Origin: CAWBRT01 sp963696525 | GTDB taxonomy: Bacteria; Acidobacteriota; Terriglobia; Terriglobales; Acidobacteriaceae | Reading direction: 5' to 3' | Assembly (NCBI GenBank): GCA_963696525.1 | Contig: CAVOKO010000005.1 | Coordinates: forward strand, 65,814 to 129,813 | DNA length: 64,000 nucleotides | Shown: positions 55,108 through 64,000 of the stretch, one piece after another | How the letters are laid out: each line of letters opens with the position of its first letter | Numbering within the stretch: position 1 is the stretch's first letter | Made by a program: the position numbers and the translations under genes | The notes under the pieces: generated by a model | What the model was told of the DNA's origin: nothing | The model's input: only the letters and a program-made list of their open reading frames with translations | Databases searched by the model: none

Positions 55108-56397
55108 TTATCGTTCCAGCAGCTTATCGAGCGTATCGAAAAAACCCGGATACGAGATTGCCACACACTCCGATCCGTCGATGACGGTCTCGCCTGTCGC
55201 GCGCAAAGCTGCCACACTGAAGGCCATGGCGATGCGGTGATCCCCATGGGAGTTGATGGTCGCGCCATTCAACTGCTGTTTGCCTGGAATCACCATGCCG
55301 TCTTCTTTCTCCTCCACGACGGCCCCCATGGCGCGCAAGTTCGAGGCAATGGCCGCAATTCTATCGGACTCCTTGACCCGCAGCTCTTGCGCATCGGCTA
55401 TGACGATGCCCAATTCAGAATAAGGCGCAATCGCGGCCAGCACCGGCAGCTCGTCGATCAGTAATGCACTGGTAGCGCCGCGCACCACCGCTCCGCGCAG
55501 GTTATCGCCGCGCACCTGGACCGATCCGACCATCTCGCCGTTGCTCTCTGCTACGTGCAGGAAACGAATTTCAAGACCGAGTTGCGAGAGAACATCCAAG
55601 ATTGCCGACCGTGTGGGATTGAGCAGCAGGTTATCTATCACCAGGTTCGATCCCCGGAAAAGCGCGGCAGCGCAAAGAAAAAAAGCGGCGGAAGAGATGT
55701 CGCCGGGAACGGAAGCCTTGAGCGCGTGCAATTGCTGTCCGCCCCGGATGGTCACGCGGTTGCCCTGGCGCTCGACCGTGGCCCCGAAGGCACGCAACGC
55801 CAGTTCGCTGTGATCGCGCGTTCGCAATGGTTCTTCGACCGCGGTTGTCCCTTGCGCCAGAAGCCCCGCGAACAGTACGCAACTTTTCACCTGAGCGCTG
55901 GCCACCGGCAGTAGGTAGTCAATCGCGCGCAGGGGCCGTCCCTCGACCAGCAAAGGCGGACGGCCTCCGTCCGAACTGCTGACTTGAGCGCCCATCCTGC
56001 GCAAAGGCTCCACGATCCGCGCCATCGGCCGCTTTCGCAGCGAATCATCTCCCGTCATCTGGCAAACGAACGATTGCGCGGCCATAATTCCGGCCAGCAT
56101 TCGCATGGTCGATCCGGAGTTGCCGCAATCGAGCGCCTCGCGTGGCGGTTGGAACGTCCCGCCAGCGACTTCCACGCGATCTCCCTCCCGCGTCACGGCC
56201 ACGCCAACCTGCCGCAAGCATTGCAGAGTGCTGGCACAGTCAGCCGCTGACGAGAAGTTTTCCAAGCTGGATTGGCCCTCGGCCAGCGCGGCCAGCATGG
56301 CATAGCGATGCGATATCGACTTGTCCCCTGGCGGCGTCAGGCTGCCATTGAGATTGCTCGCCGGAGCTACCGTCCGCCTTTGTCCGCCCTCGCTCAT
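55108..56397 (-). CDS. aroA: 3-phosphoshikimate 1-carboxyvinyltransferase (EPSP synthase, class II type)
   Basis: The 429-residue shikimate-pathway enzyme joins shikimate 3-phosphate and PEP. It contains PGDKSISHR, GNSGSTMRMLAG, SAQVKS, RDHSE and NPTR. The set R-x-H-x-E, GDK-S, SAQ-x-K and N-x-TR is the signature associated with class II (CP4-like) EPSP synthases, although the glycine of the GNSG loop is kept, unlike CP4. GGAGAAAT precedes the ATG at 56397; the frame is open to 56439. It stands between tRNA-Lys and an alpha/beta hydrolase. Confidence 0.95.
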   Translation of the reverse strand: MSEGGQRRTVAPASNLNGSLTPPGDKSISHRYAMLAALAEGQSSLENFSSAADCASTLQCLRQVGVAVTREGDRVEVAGGTFQPPREALDCGNSGSTMRMLAGIMAAQSFVCQMTGDDSLRKRPMARIVEPLRRMGAQVSSSDGGRPPLLVEGRPLRAIDYLLPVASAQVKSCVLFAGLLAQGTTAVEEPLRTRDHSELALRAFGATVERQGNRVTIRGGQQLHALKASVPGDISSAAFFLCAAALFRGSNLVIDNLLLNPTRSAILDVLSQLGLEIRFLHVAESNGEMVGSVQVRGDNLRGAVVRGATSALLIDELPVLAAIAPYSELGIVIADAQELRVKESDRIAAIASNLRAMGAVVEEKEDGMVIPGKQQLNGATINSHGDHRIAMAFSVAALRATGETVIDGSECVAISYPGFFDTLDKLLER

Positions 56398-56469
56398 ATT
56401 TCTCCGTTTGTCCTCAGCAGGACGAATCACGAATACCATTCGCGCGAAAATTCGGGCGGCACGTTCAGC

Positions 56470-57264
56470 TCACTTGGCCGTCTGTTCCAGAAACCGCTTC
56501 AGCAGGATGGCGACTTCCTCCGGCTGCTCGAAGGCGGCGTAGTGCCCCGCCTTCGGCACAATTTGCAATATACTGTTGCGGATTCCAGCGCGCATTTTTT
56601 CCAGTTCTTCGCGCGGACTTAAGACATCCGCTGCTCCGCCCAGAATCAGCGCAGGCACTCTGATTTTCGAGAGGGTCTGGGTCGAGTCGGGTCGTTCCGC
56701 CATGCCACGCTGCACCGCGGCAATTCCCCGGGCCGTCGAACGCATCATGGTGCGCTTCGCTTTTTCCACGACCTCTGGCCGGTTCCGCTGGGTAATTTCG
56801 CCGAGCAACTTCGGCAACATGCCATCGATGTACTGTTCAGGACCTTGCTGCAGCACCTGTTCCGCCGCCTGCAGACGGGCCGCCCTGGCTTCGGCGTTGT
56901 CGGCTGAAGCCTTCGTATTTGCCAGTACAAGCCCGGCCATGCGCTCGCGAAACCTTCGCCAGAATTCAAAAAGAATGTAGCCGCCGATCGAACAGCCGAT
57001 GAAAACCGCCTTGCCCACCTTCAGTTCGTCGCAGAGCCTCACGAGGTCTTCCGCGTGTTTCTGCATGGTGGCACTGCCATCGCCGACCCCGGACTCGCCC
57101 AGGCCGCGCAAATCCGGCATGATCAGCCGGTACTTTGCCGCGAGCCTGTCCTGTACCGGAATCCAGAACTCATGACAAGACGGGAACGGGTGCAAAAGGA
57201 TCACATCCGGACCTTTTCCTTCGGTCTTGTAGAACAGCTCAGCGTCATTCGTGCGCAGCAACAT
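56470..57264 (-). CDS. Alpha/beta-hydrolase fold enzyme
   Basis: The 264-residue protein has the oxyanion segment LLHPFPSCHEFW, the nucleophile elbow GCSIGGY (Ser), an acid in GGAADVLSPREEL and the His of KAGHYAAFEQPEE. This is the layout of the hydrolase/lactonase branch related to 3-oxoadipate enol-lactonase and lipases. Substrate unknown. It lies 72 bp upstream of aroA on the same strand. Confidence 0.9.
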   Translation of the reverse strand: MLLRTNDAELFYKTEGKGPDVILLHPFPSCHEFWIPVQDRLAAKYRLIMPDLRGLGESGVGDGSATMQKHAEDLVRLCDELKVGKAVFIGCSIGGYILFEFWRRFRERMAGLVLANTKASADNAEARAARLQAAEQVLQQGPEQYIDGMLPKLLGEITQRNRPEVVEKAKRTMMRSTARGIAAVQRGMAERPDSTQTLSKIRVPALILGGAADVLSPREELEKMRAGIRNSILQIVPKAGHYAAFEQPEEVAILLKRFLEQTAK

Positions 57265-57923
57265 ACGACATCAAAGCACCTTTGCAGAATTTCACTGCTG
57301 AACGGGCGCCGAAAAAACAGCCTCAGGCGATGTGAGTCCACCAACTCTTGCATGAGTACGTGGGTGTCCACGCCGCATAGCACCTAGCTTGTTCTACCCC
57401 CAGCCCATGCAACCCATGGCGCGCACCGGCACCCAGACTTCGGCGCTTTTTCCGGAGCTGGGTCATCGCCGGGCAGGCTCAGCGCCTTCCCTGCGAGCGT
57501 ACAATAGCACTTTCCGCTCCGATTCGCAGTTATCTATTCAGGCAGCGTGCTCGCGCGGGAAGACTTCGCCTCACGGTGGGTTGCTTCCGAATGGGGATGC
57601 GTCGGATTTCCCTCCCGTCCCAAATTGGTACTACTCCGAAATGGGCCGCGCCCAAGCCGGAGCAGGCTGCTTGAAAAACGCGTCGAAGCCGGGGGCCCCG
57701 GCACGCCCGCTGGTGGCTTGTTGGGGTGGGAAGCCTGGGCCCCGGCACGCACCAGTGGTTGCGCGTGTTGGGGCGGAACGAGCGCGACGCTGCCGAATGT
57801 GTAATCCAGAAGCGAAGCGTACAAAATGTTGGGGGCTTGTCCTCCCCTAAACTTGTTTTTTAGCAGCCAGTTAGCGCGCTGCTCCTTTAACTTCCGGCAG
57901 GGGCTGGCCGATAGTCAATCTGT
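57265..57923. repeat. 659-bp intergenic region with palindromic repeats
   Basis: No gene is supported. Two tandem members of the CCCC-GGC palindrome family lie at 57696-57725 (arms CCCCGGCACG and CTTGTTGGGG, mismatched) and 57740-57773 (CCCCGGCACGC, 12-nt loop, GCGTGTTGGGG). A stretch resembling the 1814/45491 repeat (AAACTTGTTTTTTAGCAGCC) lies near 57849. Short frames here have no recognisable product. Confidence 0.5.
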
Positions 57924-59182
57924 ATGGCTTTCGCGCCCCAATCGTTCGCTGACCTCGCCGGGCCTTCCGTTGTCTCTTCCCCGCCCCAGTGCTTTGTTGC
58001 GCGCCAGCCGATTCTCGATCGAAGTGGCGTCGTCTACGGGTACGAACTGCTGGCCCGCTCTGGAAATGGCAATATTTTCGATGGGTCCGACCCGACCGCT
58101 GCCACTTGCCGCACCATCGACACTTCGCTGCTGATCGGACTGAACTCGCTGACAGAAGGCCGCCGAGCCTTTATCAACTGCACCCGCCAAATCCTGCTCA
58201 GCGACATGGTAACAGTACTACCGAGCAAGGCTTGCGTGCTTGAGATCCTGGAAGATGTCGAACCCGATCACGAAGTTCTCGAGCGCTGCCGCAGTCTGCG
58301 CAAAAGCGGCTACACGCTTGCAATGGACGACTTCACAGGGGATTTAAAGTATGCGCCGCTCTTTGAGGTCGTCGAGATCATCAAGGTCGACTTTCTTGCG
58401 ACCAACATCTTGCAACAGGCCGATTTTGTTCGTTACGCCCGGCGCGGCATCACCCTGCTGGCCGAAAAAGTGGAAACCCGCGAACAGTTCGACTTGGCCA
58501 AGAAGCTTGGGTATACATATTTTCAAGGCTACTACTTCGCCAAGCCCACAGTGGTTTCCAGTGCGGACATCTCTCTGCTGCAGTCAAAATGCCTGCACAT
58601 CCTGCAAAAAACCTTTGCCCCGAATTACGAACCCAAGGAAGTCGCGGCGGTCATCATGCAGGAGCCCTCTCTCTGCTACCGGCTCTTGCGTTACATGGAT
58701 TCGGCGGCCTTCGGTCTCTACCCCATCCGCTCGATCGGCCATGCCTTGACCATTCTCGGCCAGCGCGAAACCCAAAAATGGGTGGCCCTCGTCACCGCCG
58801 TCATGCTAGGGAAAAAGACGTCGACCGCACTGGTGAGTATGGCTCTGGTGCGCGCGCGCTTCTGCGAATTGATGGCTGGCGAGTTGGACGGACCGAGCAC
58901 CGATTACTTCCTGATGGGCCTGCTCTCGCTTATGGATGTTCTTCTGTCGCAGCCCATGAGCGCGGTGCTTGCGCAACTGCCCATCTCGGCCGAGTGTCGC
59001 GACGCCCTGGGCGGTCAAGAAAACTCTTTGAGCGGGATACTGCAACTCATGGTGGCCTGCGAGCGGGGCGAATGGGGCCTGTTGAGCCGTCAGTGCTCCA
59101 CCCTCGACACGGCGGAGTCGGTTGTCTGGGGCCTCTATCGCAAGCCATTCAATGGGCGAGAAGCTTTAACCTGGAGAAGTAG
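57924..59182 (+). CDS. EAL-HDOD signalling protein (YuxH-like), frame break near 3' end
   Basis: The first 230 residues form an EAL-type domain with degenerate signature (YELLAR in place of EAL, VLEILED, MDDFTGD, LLAEKVET), probably catalytically inactive toward cyclic-di-GMP. An HDOD domain follows (AVIMQEPSLCYRLLRYMDSAAFG, IGHALTILGQRETQKW). After WGLY (59136-59138) the frame must move by -1 to give QAIQWARSFNLEK and a stop at 59182. Read as it stands, it runs on to 59546, antisense to dinB. Most likely a one-base deletion in the sequence or a recent mutation. Confidence 0.8.
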
Positions 59183-59194
59183 TTCCCCGGCGAT

Positions 59195-60427
59195 TTACTT
59201 TTTTTCGCGCTTCCCCGGCAGAGCCGCCGGATTGTCGTGGGTGCGCTCGCGTATGTCCGCCCGCATGCCGGCGCCGAGCGAGACCGCGTGTTCGCCGAAT
59301 TTGTCGCGCAGCTTGTCGGCCGCGCCCATCGCCTGCTGCCAACGCTGGTCGCGCGCTCCCGTATCCAGATGCAATTGGACATCCGGCTCGGCAAACATCG
59401 CCGCCTGCACGCCCAGCAGACGGATCAGCGACCCTGGCTTGCAATTTCGCCGGAAGAGCTCACGCACAACCGGCAACAGCTCGGTATCGATCTGGGTGGG
59501 ATGTTCGAGCGTGCGCGCCCTGGTAAAGGTGCTGAAGTCGGCATAGCGCAGTTTGAGCTGTATGCGGCGGGCATGCAGCCCGTATTCGCGGAGCCGGCGG
59601 CAGACTTTCTCGACCAGCTTTGCCAGGGTAGTTTCAAGCATCTCCCGATCTGCAACGTCCACCGAAAACGTGTGCTCATGACTCACCGATTTGGGGCCTG
59701 AAGCCTCGCCGATCGCTTCGTCAAACCATCCGCCGGCGTCGATACCCGCTGCCTTCTCGGCCAATGCCACCGCCCAATCGCCTATCTGCTCCCGCAGCCG
59801 CTCCCGGCTGTAGCTAGTCAGATCTCCGGCCGTCCTTACTCCCAGCTTCAACAGATGTTCTTCGGTGACTTTTCCGACCCCCGGAATTTTGCGCACCGGC
59901 AGCGGAGCCAGCAACGTCCGCTCGCAGCCGGGAACAGCCCACAGAACGCCATTCGGTTTCGCCTGGCCGGAGCAGATCTTCGCCATCACGCGGGAACTTC
60001 CGATGCCTACCGAACAGTTCAGCCGTGTCGATTCCTTCATCCGCTCGTGCAGCAAATGCGCCGCCCGTAAGGGAGGGCCGTGCAACCGCTCCGTGCCGGT
60101 CATGTCGAGGTACGCCTCATCGATCGACGCCATCTCCACCAGCGGCGAGAACTCCTGCAGAACCGCATGCACGCGAACCGACTCCTGACGATATCGCTCG
60201 GGATGTCCGTCGAGGAAGATAGCATGCGGACAAATCTTGGCGGCCGTGCGCAGCGGCATTGCCGAGTGTACGCCGAACTTCCGCGCTTCATAGGACGCGG
60301 CGGCAACCACCCCTCGCTCGTCTGCCCGTCCGCCGACGACCACCGCCTTGCCCTTCAGAAGAGGATCGTACAGCTCCTCGACCGAAACGAAGAAGGCGTC
60401 CATATCGACATGGAAGATAGTCAGCAC
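59195..60427 (-). CDS. dinB: DNA polymerase IV (Y-family translesion polymerase)
   Basis: The 410-residue polymerase copies past damaged bases. Catalytic acids are D8 (HVDMDAFF) and D103/E104 (SIDEAYLD). The YEARKFGV fingers segment, the HhH region LPVRKIPGVGKVTEEHL and the little-finger domain are intact, but the usual C-terminal clamp-binding motif is not obvious. It converges on the EAL-HDOD gene. Confidence 0.95.
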   Translation of the reverse strand: MLTIFHVDMDAFFVSVEELYDPLLKGKAVVVGGRADERGVVAAASYEARKFGVHSAMPLRTAAKICPHAIFLDGHPERYRQESVRVHAVLQEFSPLVEMASIDEAYLDMTGTERLHGPPLRAAHLLHERMKESTRLNCSVGIGSSRVMAKICSGQAKPNGVLWAVPGCERTLLAPLPVRKIPGVGKVTEEHLLKLGVRTAGDLTSYSRERLREQIGDWAVALAEKAAGIDAGGWFDEAIGEASGPKSVSHEHTFSVDVADREMLETTLAKLVEKVCRRLREYGLHARRIQLKLRYADFSTFTRARTLEHPTQIDTELLPVVRELFRRNCKPGSLIRLLGVQAAMFAEPDVQLHLDTGARDQRWQQAMGAADKLRDKFGEHAVSLGAGMRADIRERTHDNPAALPGKREKK

Positions 60428-60548
60428 TCAGCTCAGTTCCAGCTCTCAGCTCCGGTTTCGACGGTGCTAGTATCAGTGTCCCAGAAGATTCCCCGCTAAT
60501 AACCTTTTGAAGCGTCACTTATGCGACAAACTCGACTGGAACACTACC

Positions 60549-62657
60549 CTAGTTTGCAGGCACAACTTTCGTAGCGGCGTTAGCCCTGCCGCTCATCAAT
60601 TCATTGACCAGCGTGTCGGCACGATAGATCTTGCGAAGAGCTTCGATAATCGCCCGCGTGTCGACTTGGATCGCCCTGCCCTGGCGGTCATCGTACTGGA
60701 AGTCCCACGAGAGCGATTGGATATTACCATCGAAGACGATGCCAATCACCTCGCCATTCTTATCAACCGCCGGCGAACCGGAGTTGCCGCCGATAATGTC
60801 CGGGGTTGAAACATCGTTATAAGGCGTTTTCAGATTCAGCGCCGCTTTGGCGTCAATCCAGGATTCCGGCAACGCGTATGGATCTTGATTGCCATGCCGC
60901 GCCGCGTGTTCAAAGGCCCCGCCGAGATTGGTGGAGTAAGGTATCGTCTTGCCGTTCTGCTGGTATCCCTTCATCGCGCCATAGCTTAACCGCAAAGTAA
61001 AGGTGGCATCCGGATACATATCGGTTCCCTGCACGGCAAATCTCGCCTTGGCGATCAGAGTGCCGCTGTCGCGCAGCACGGAGTCCACCTCGTCGTCCCA
61101 TTGCTTGCGGATGGCTCGGGCTTCCGGATCGATGGTACGCATCAGCACGATCAGAGGATCCTGGCTCTGCTCCACTGCCGTTAAGCCGCCCTCGTAGAGA
61201 TGTTTGCGGTAACCGACGTCGTTCAGATTTGTGTTCTCGATCGCTTCCTTGGCTACAGCTTCCGGACTCCGCTCGCCAAGAACCTGCTTCACCGCGGCAT
61301 TTTCCGGGCCAAGCTTTTCCCGCATCACCCGTAGAGACGACGCCAGTTCCACGGTATCCAGCGCTTTGTAAACCGGGGCGGTCGAAAACAACTGCTGTTC
61401 GAGCGCCGGCAGACGCGCCTGGCCGTACTCGCGAAGACGCTGATTGTTGGGCTTCGGCTTCTCGGCGGCAACCCGCACCAACAGACGCGCCCAATGAGAT
61501 TCCGCGCCGGCGAACCCGCCCAGAGTTTCGATGAAGTAGTACGGCGCAAAAAGTTGCCCTTGTCTTTCGACGGCCTTGGCAATTGCGTCCCAGGCCGCGC
61601 CGTATTCGGACTTCATCTTTGGATTGCTGTCGACGGCTTGGCGCAGAGCTGCCTCACGGTTCGTTTTTTCGTCCATCAACTGCTTGTCCATGAGCCCGGC
61701 ATAACGTCCTCTGTAAGCCTTCAGCGCGTTCTCATAGCCAAAGACATCGTCGGCTGCGATGCGGGCGTTTTCCGTCGATTCCGCCGCAAACGTCTTCAAC
61801 GCCTGGTAGCGCCTGGTTAGTACGTCCAAGGTGAACGGCGTCTGCACGTCTCGCAGAAGATTCAATTGCGCCATCGTCAGCAGCCGCTCGGTCCGGCCCG
61901 GATTGCCGGAGACGAACACCGGATCGCCGTCCTTGATGCCGCGATGAGAAAATTTCAGGTAAGCCTTCAGATGCACCGGCCGGCCGTTTTCGTATACGCG
62001 AAAAAAGGCGATATCGAGGTCATAGCGCGGAAATTCGAAGTTATCGGGATCGCCGCCAAAAAACGCGACCCTCTCTTCCGGCACGAACACCAGGCGGACG
62101 TCGGTGTAGCGCTTGTATTTGTAAAGCTGGTACAAACCGCCGACGTAGAAGGTCACGACCTCGCAGCGCAGCCCGCTTTTTCTGGCGCAATCGGCCTCCA
62201 ACTGGGTCAGCATCTCACGTTGCGCCTGCCCGGCTTCGGCAACATTCATGCCCGGCTTCGCAGCACCCTGCACACGGGACGTAACGTCCTCAATTTCCCG
62301 CAGCACGTTGAGCTCAAGCGCCGGACACTTTCTTTCTTCGGCATTCGTTTTAGCCAGGAAGCCGCTCTGAATGTAGTCCTTTTCCTTGGTCGAGAGATCC
62401 TGCACACACTCGCGCCCCACGTGATGGTTGGTGAAGGCAAGGCCATCGGCCGAAACGAACGAACCCGAACCGCCGTTGTTGAAGCGCACCGATCCCAGCC
62501 GCAGATGATCGAGCCACGCCGGAGATGGCGCAAAACCGTATTTGGCCTTGATACGCTGCACCGGCGCACGATCGAACAGCCACATCCCCTCATCCGCCAT
62601 GGCCACCCCGCTGGCCAGACAGAGAGCCACCGCAAGCATCCCCAGCCTTCTCTTCAT
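60549..62657 (-). CDS. S46-family dipeptidyl-peptidase, DPP7-like
   Basis: The 702-residue exported serine peptidase has signal peptide MKRRLGMLAVALCLASGVAMA. The chymotrypsin-like triad is visible: His in LAFTNHHVG (residues 78-79), Asp in PRYDLDIAFFR and Ser626 in GGNSGSP. The residue governing P1 preference falls in VFDGN: Gly, as in DPP7 (hydrophobic P1), rather than Arg as in DPP11. It removes dipeptides from peptide N-termini in the periplasm. S46 enzymes are typical of peptide-using Bacteroidetes and are also found in acidobacteria. Confidence 0.93.
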   Translation of the reverse strand: MKRRLGMLAVALCLASGVAMADEGMWLFDRAPVQRIKAKYGFAPSPAWLDHLRLGSVRFNNGGSGSFVSADGLAFTNHHVGRECVQDLSTKEKDYIQSGFLAKTNAEERKCPALELNVLREIEDVTSRVQGAAKPGMNVAEAGQAQREMLTQLEADCARKSGLRCEVVTFYVGGLYQLYKYKRYTDVRLVFVPEERVAFFGGDPDNFEFPRYDLDIAFFRVYENGRPVHLKAYLKFSHRGIKDGDPVFVSGNPGRTERLLTMAQLNLLRDVQTPFTLDVLTRRYQALKTFAAESTENARIAADDVFGYENALKAYRGRYAGLMDKQLMDEKTNREAALRQAVDSNPKMKSEYGAAWDAIAKAVERQGQLFAPYYFIETLGGFAGAESHWARLLVRVAAEKPKPNNQRLREYGQARLPALEQQLFSTAPVYKALDTVELASSLRVMREKLGPENAAVKQVLGERSPEAVAKEAIENTNLNDVGYRKHLYEGGLTAVEQSQDPLIVLMRTIDPEARAIRKQWDDEVDSVLRDSGTLIAKARFAVQGTDMYPDATFTLRLSYGAMKGYQQNGKTIPYSTNLGGAFEHAARHGNQDPYALPESWIDAKAALNLKTPYNDVSTPDIIGGNSGSPAVDKNGEVIGIVFDGNIQSLSWDFQYDDRQGRAIQVDTRAIIEALRKIYRADTLVNELMSGRANAATKVVPAN

Positions 62658-62750
62658 TGCCTCACCCTGGAATCTCTTTCAATGCGGATCGACTGCTATC
62701 CAACAATAAATAAAATGATAAATGGATAATAAACGGACAAACACAGGGGT

Positions 62751-62783
62751 CCCCGGCACGCGCCGTAGTTGCGCGTGGTGGGG
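62751..62783. repeat. CCCC-GGC family palindrome
   Basis: CCCCGGCACGCG, 9-nt loop, CGCGTGGTGGGG. It lies in the 304-bp gap between the S46 peptidase and the dihydroorotate-dehydrogenase-like gene. Apart from this palindrome and the terminator at 62895, nothing else is seen in that gap. Confidence 0.6.
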
Positions 62784-62894
62784 CGCGAATATCATACGAC
62801 ACGATGGCGTGACGCGGCCCCAGCGCTCATCTGCAATGCCGGCGAAACCCGCTGTCAGGATGCGATTGGGCCCTCGCAGCCGCTCAAATAAAAA

Positions 62895-62917
62895 AGCCCG
62901 GAGGGTCTCTCCGGGCT
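62895..62917 (-). terminator. Intrinsic terminator of the dihydroorotate-dehydrogenase-like gene
   Basis: AGCCCGGAG, 5-nt loop, CTCCGGGCT: a perfect 9-bp stem followed on the minus strand by TTTTTTATTTG. It lies 45 bp past the stop at 62962. Confidence 0.88.
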
Positions 62918-62961
62918 ACGATGGATAAGGGCGGCTGTCGACAGCCGTCCAATTGCGGATG

Positions 62962-63975
62962 CTACTTTACGGCTGGTAGACCGAAAGCATAGCTGTTCAG
63001 CACCTTCACGTAGTTGGCGCGCTCGAAGGCAGCGGGATGGGCTACGTTCTTCTGGCTCAAGCTGCCCTGCATCTGCTCGATCGAGTTGTATTCGTGCTCA
63101 TCGAGCCAGTCGCGGACACCGCTTTCCAGGGTCTTGAGGTGTCCAACGCCCTGTTCCAGCAGTGCCGAGGTCAGCATGGCGACCTTGGCGCCGGCCGCCA
63201 TCGACTTCAGCACATCTTCCGCCGTGTGGACGCCGCCAGTGATCGCCATGTCGGCCTTGATCTTGCCAAACAGGATCGCGACCCAGTGCAAACGCAGTTT
63301 CAGCTCGTTCGAGCGGCTCAGAACCAGGTTTGGGACCACTTCGAGCGCTTCCAGGTCAAAGTCGGGCTGATAGAAGCGGTTGAACATCACCAGTCCAGCC
63401 GCGCCTGCTCTCTCCAGCTTCAGCGCCATGTTACCCGTGGAACTGAAGAACGGCCCGATCTTCACCGCAACCGGGATCTTCACCGTCGCCGTCACGGCCT
63501 CCACCAAGTCGAGATACATGTTCTCGATGTCGTTGGCGCTTTGCGTGATATCGGTGGGAACGAAGTAGATGTTTAGCTCCAACGCATCCGCACCGGCCTG
63601 TGCCATCTGCTTTGCGTAGTCGATCCATCCACCCTTCGACACCCCGTTCAGGCTGGCGATGACCGGGATATCCAGTGCCTGCTTCGCCTGATGGATATGC
63701 TCCAGATACTTTTCCGGTCCGAGGTTGTAGTTATTGAAGTCGGGATAGTAGCCCTGTGCCTCGGCCGAAACGTCCGCCGATTGCCACAGATTACGATCGA
63801 GGTCGTTGCTCTCGATCATGATCTGCTCTTCAAACAACGATTCCAGCACGACGGCGGCTGCACCCGCGTCTTCCAGTTTGCGCAGGTTCGCCAAGTCCTT
63901 GCACAGCGGCGAGGAAGAGGCGACCAAAGGATTCTTCAGCTTCTGTCCTAAGTACTTTGTCGAAAGATTAATCAT
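62962..63975 (-). CDS. Dihydroorotate dehydrogenase-like flavoprotein
   Basis: The 337-residue TIM-barrel protein begins INLSTKYLGQKLKNPLVASSSPL, typical of the FMN-binding DHOD/DPD-like group, with ALELNIYFVP, PVAVKIGPFF and an FMN phosphate-binding ITGGVHTAEDVLK. The canonical catalytic loop of PyrD is not obvious, so orotate synthesis is not assured. In some bacteria this subgroup lies next to pyruvate:ferredoxin oxidoreductase genes, but the upstream neighbour falls outside the window. Confidence 0.85.
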   Translation of the reverse strand: MINLSTKYLGQKLKNPLVASSSPLCKDLANLRKLEDAGAAAVVLESLFEEQIMIESNDLDRNLWQSADVSAEAQGYYPDFNNYNLGPEKYLEHIHQAKQALDIPVIASLNGVSKGGWIDYAKQMAQAGADALELNIYFVPTDITQSANDIENMYLDLVEAVTATVKIPVAVKIGPFFSSTGNMALKLERAGAAGLVMFNRFYQPDFDLEALEVVPNLVLSRSNELKLRLHWVAILFGKIKADMAITGGVHTAEDVLKSMAAGAKVAMLTSALLEQGVGHLKTLESGVRDWLDEHEYNSIEQMQGSLSQKNVAHPAAFERANYVKVLNSYAFGLPAVK

Positions 63976-64000
63976 TTGCGGCTCCCTTGCTCAGCGGCTT

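Noticed and set aside
60428..60548. Small frames between dinB and the S46 peptidase
   Set aside because: Too short and without ribosome sites; the gap appears to be a simple intergenic spacer.

Overview
The window is a chromosomal segment of a GC-rich Gram-negative bacterium, most likely an acidobacterium of the Terriglobia/Koribacter type. That assignment is an inference from gene content: two complete-looking membrane arms of complex I, an S46 dipeptidyl-peptidase, a class II EPSP synthase, an F-ATPase c subunit with a signal-like N-terminus, and lineage-style short intergenic palindromes. No rRNA is present to confirm it.

Layout. 1-9.7 kb holds mixed metabolism: the 3' part of a hybrid histidine kinase, a thiolase/VOC pair, a lone thiG with a leaderless-looking promoter, an acyltransferase, a GalB-like 4-oxalomesaconate hydratase facing a DASS-family anion transporter, and an MDR oxidoreductase. 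9.9-12.9 kb holds uvrC, whose upstream region carries an IS5-family element and a 262-bp MITE placed end to end at shared CTAG target sites. 13.2-17.1 kb holds an MBL hydrolase/aminotransferase pair and three poorly characterised genes, two of them with signal-like N-termini.

17.3-45.2 kb is a 28-kb respiratory block. The first complex I operon (+ strand) reads nuoA-C-D-E-F-[DinB-fold gene]-G-H-J-K-L-M-N. It converges on a minus-strand series nuoA-C-D-H-I-J-K-L-M-N, tatA, and the ATP synthase genes atpZ-atpI-atpB-atpE. Cluster 1 lacks nuoB and nuoI; cluster 2 lacks nuoB, E, F and G. No nuoB is visible anywhere in the window. Three peripheral-arm genes (nuoG of cluster 1, nuoC and nuoD of cluster 2) are broken by six single-base frame changes, all of the same (+1) sign, while the membrane-arm genes are intact. 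Two perfect TGTGA-N6-TCACA (CRP-type) palindromes lie upstream of nuoA2 and nuoC2.

45.6-54.4 kb: lysS is followed by a lower-GC, minus-strand operon (alcohol dehydrogenase, sugar-type ABC ATPase, two permeases, binding protein, Tm-1-like/UPF0261 protein) that sits on the 3' side of a tRNA-Lys(UUU) gene, so it looks like an acquired catabolic island. 55.1-64 kb: aroA, an alpha/beta hydrolase, an EAL-HDOD protein with a frame break near its end, DNA polymerase IV, an S46 peptidase and a dihydroorotate-dehydrogenase-like protein. Several intergenic gaps carry copies of a roughly 30-nt palindrome (CCCC-GGC-arm type).
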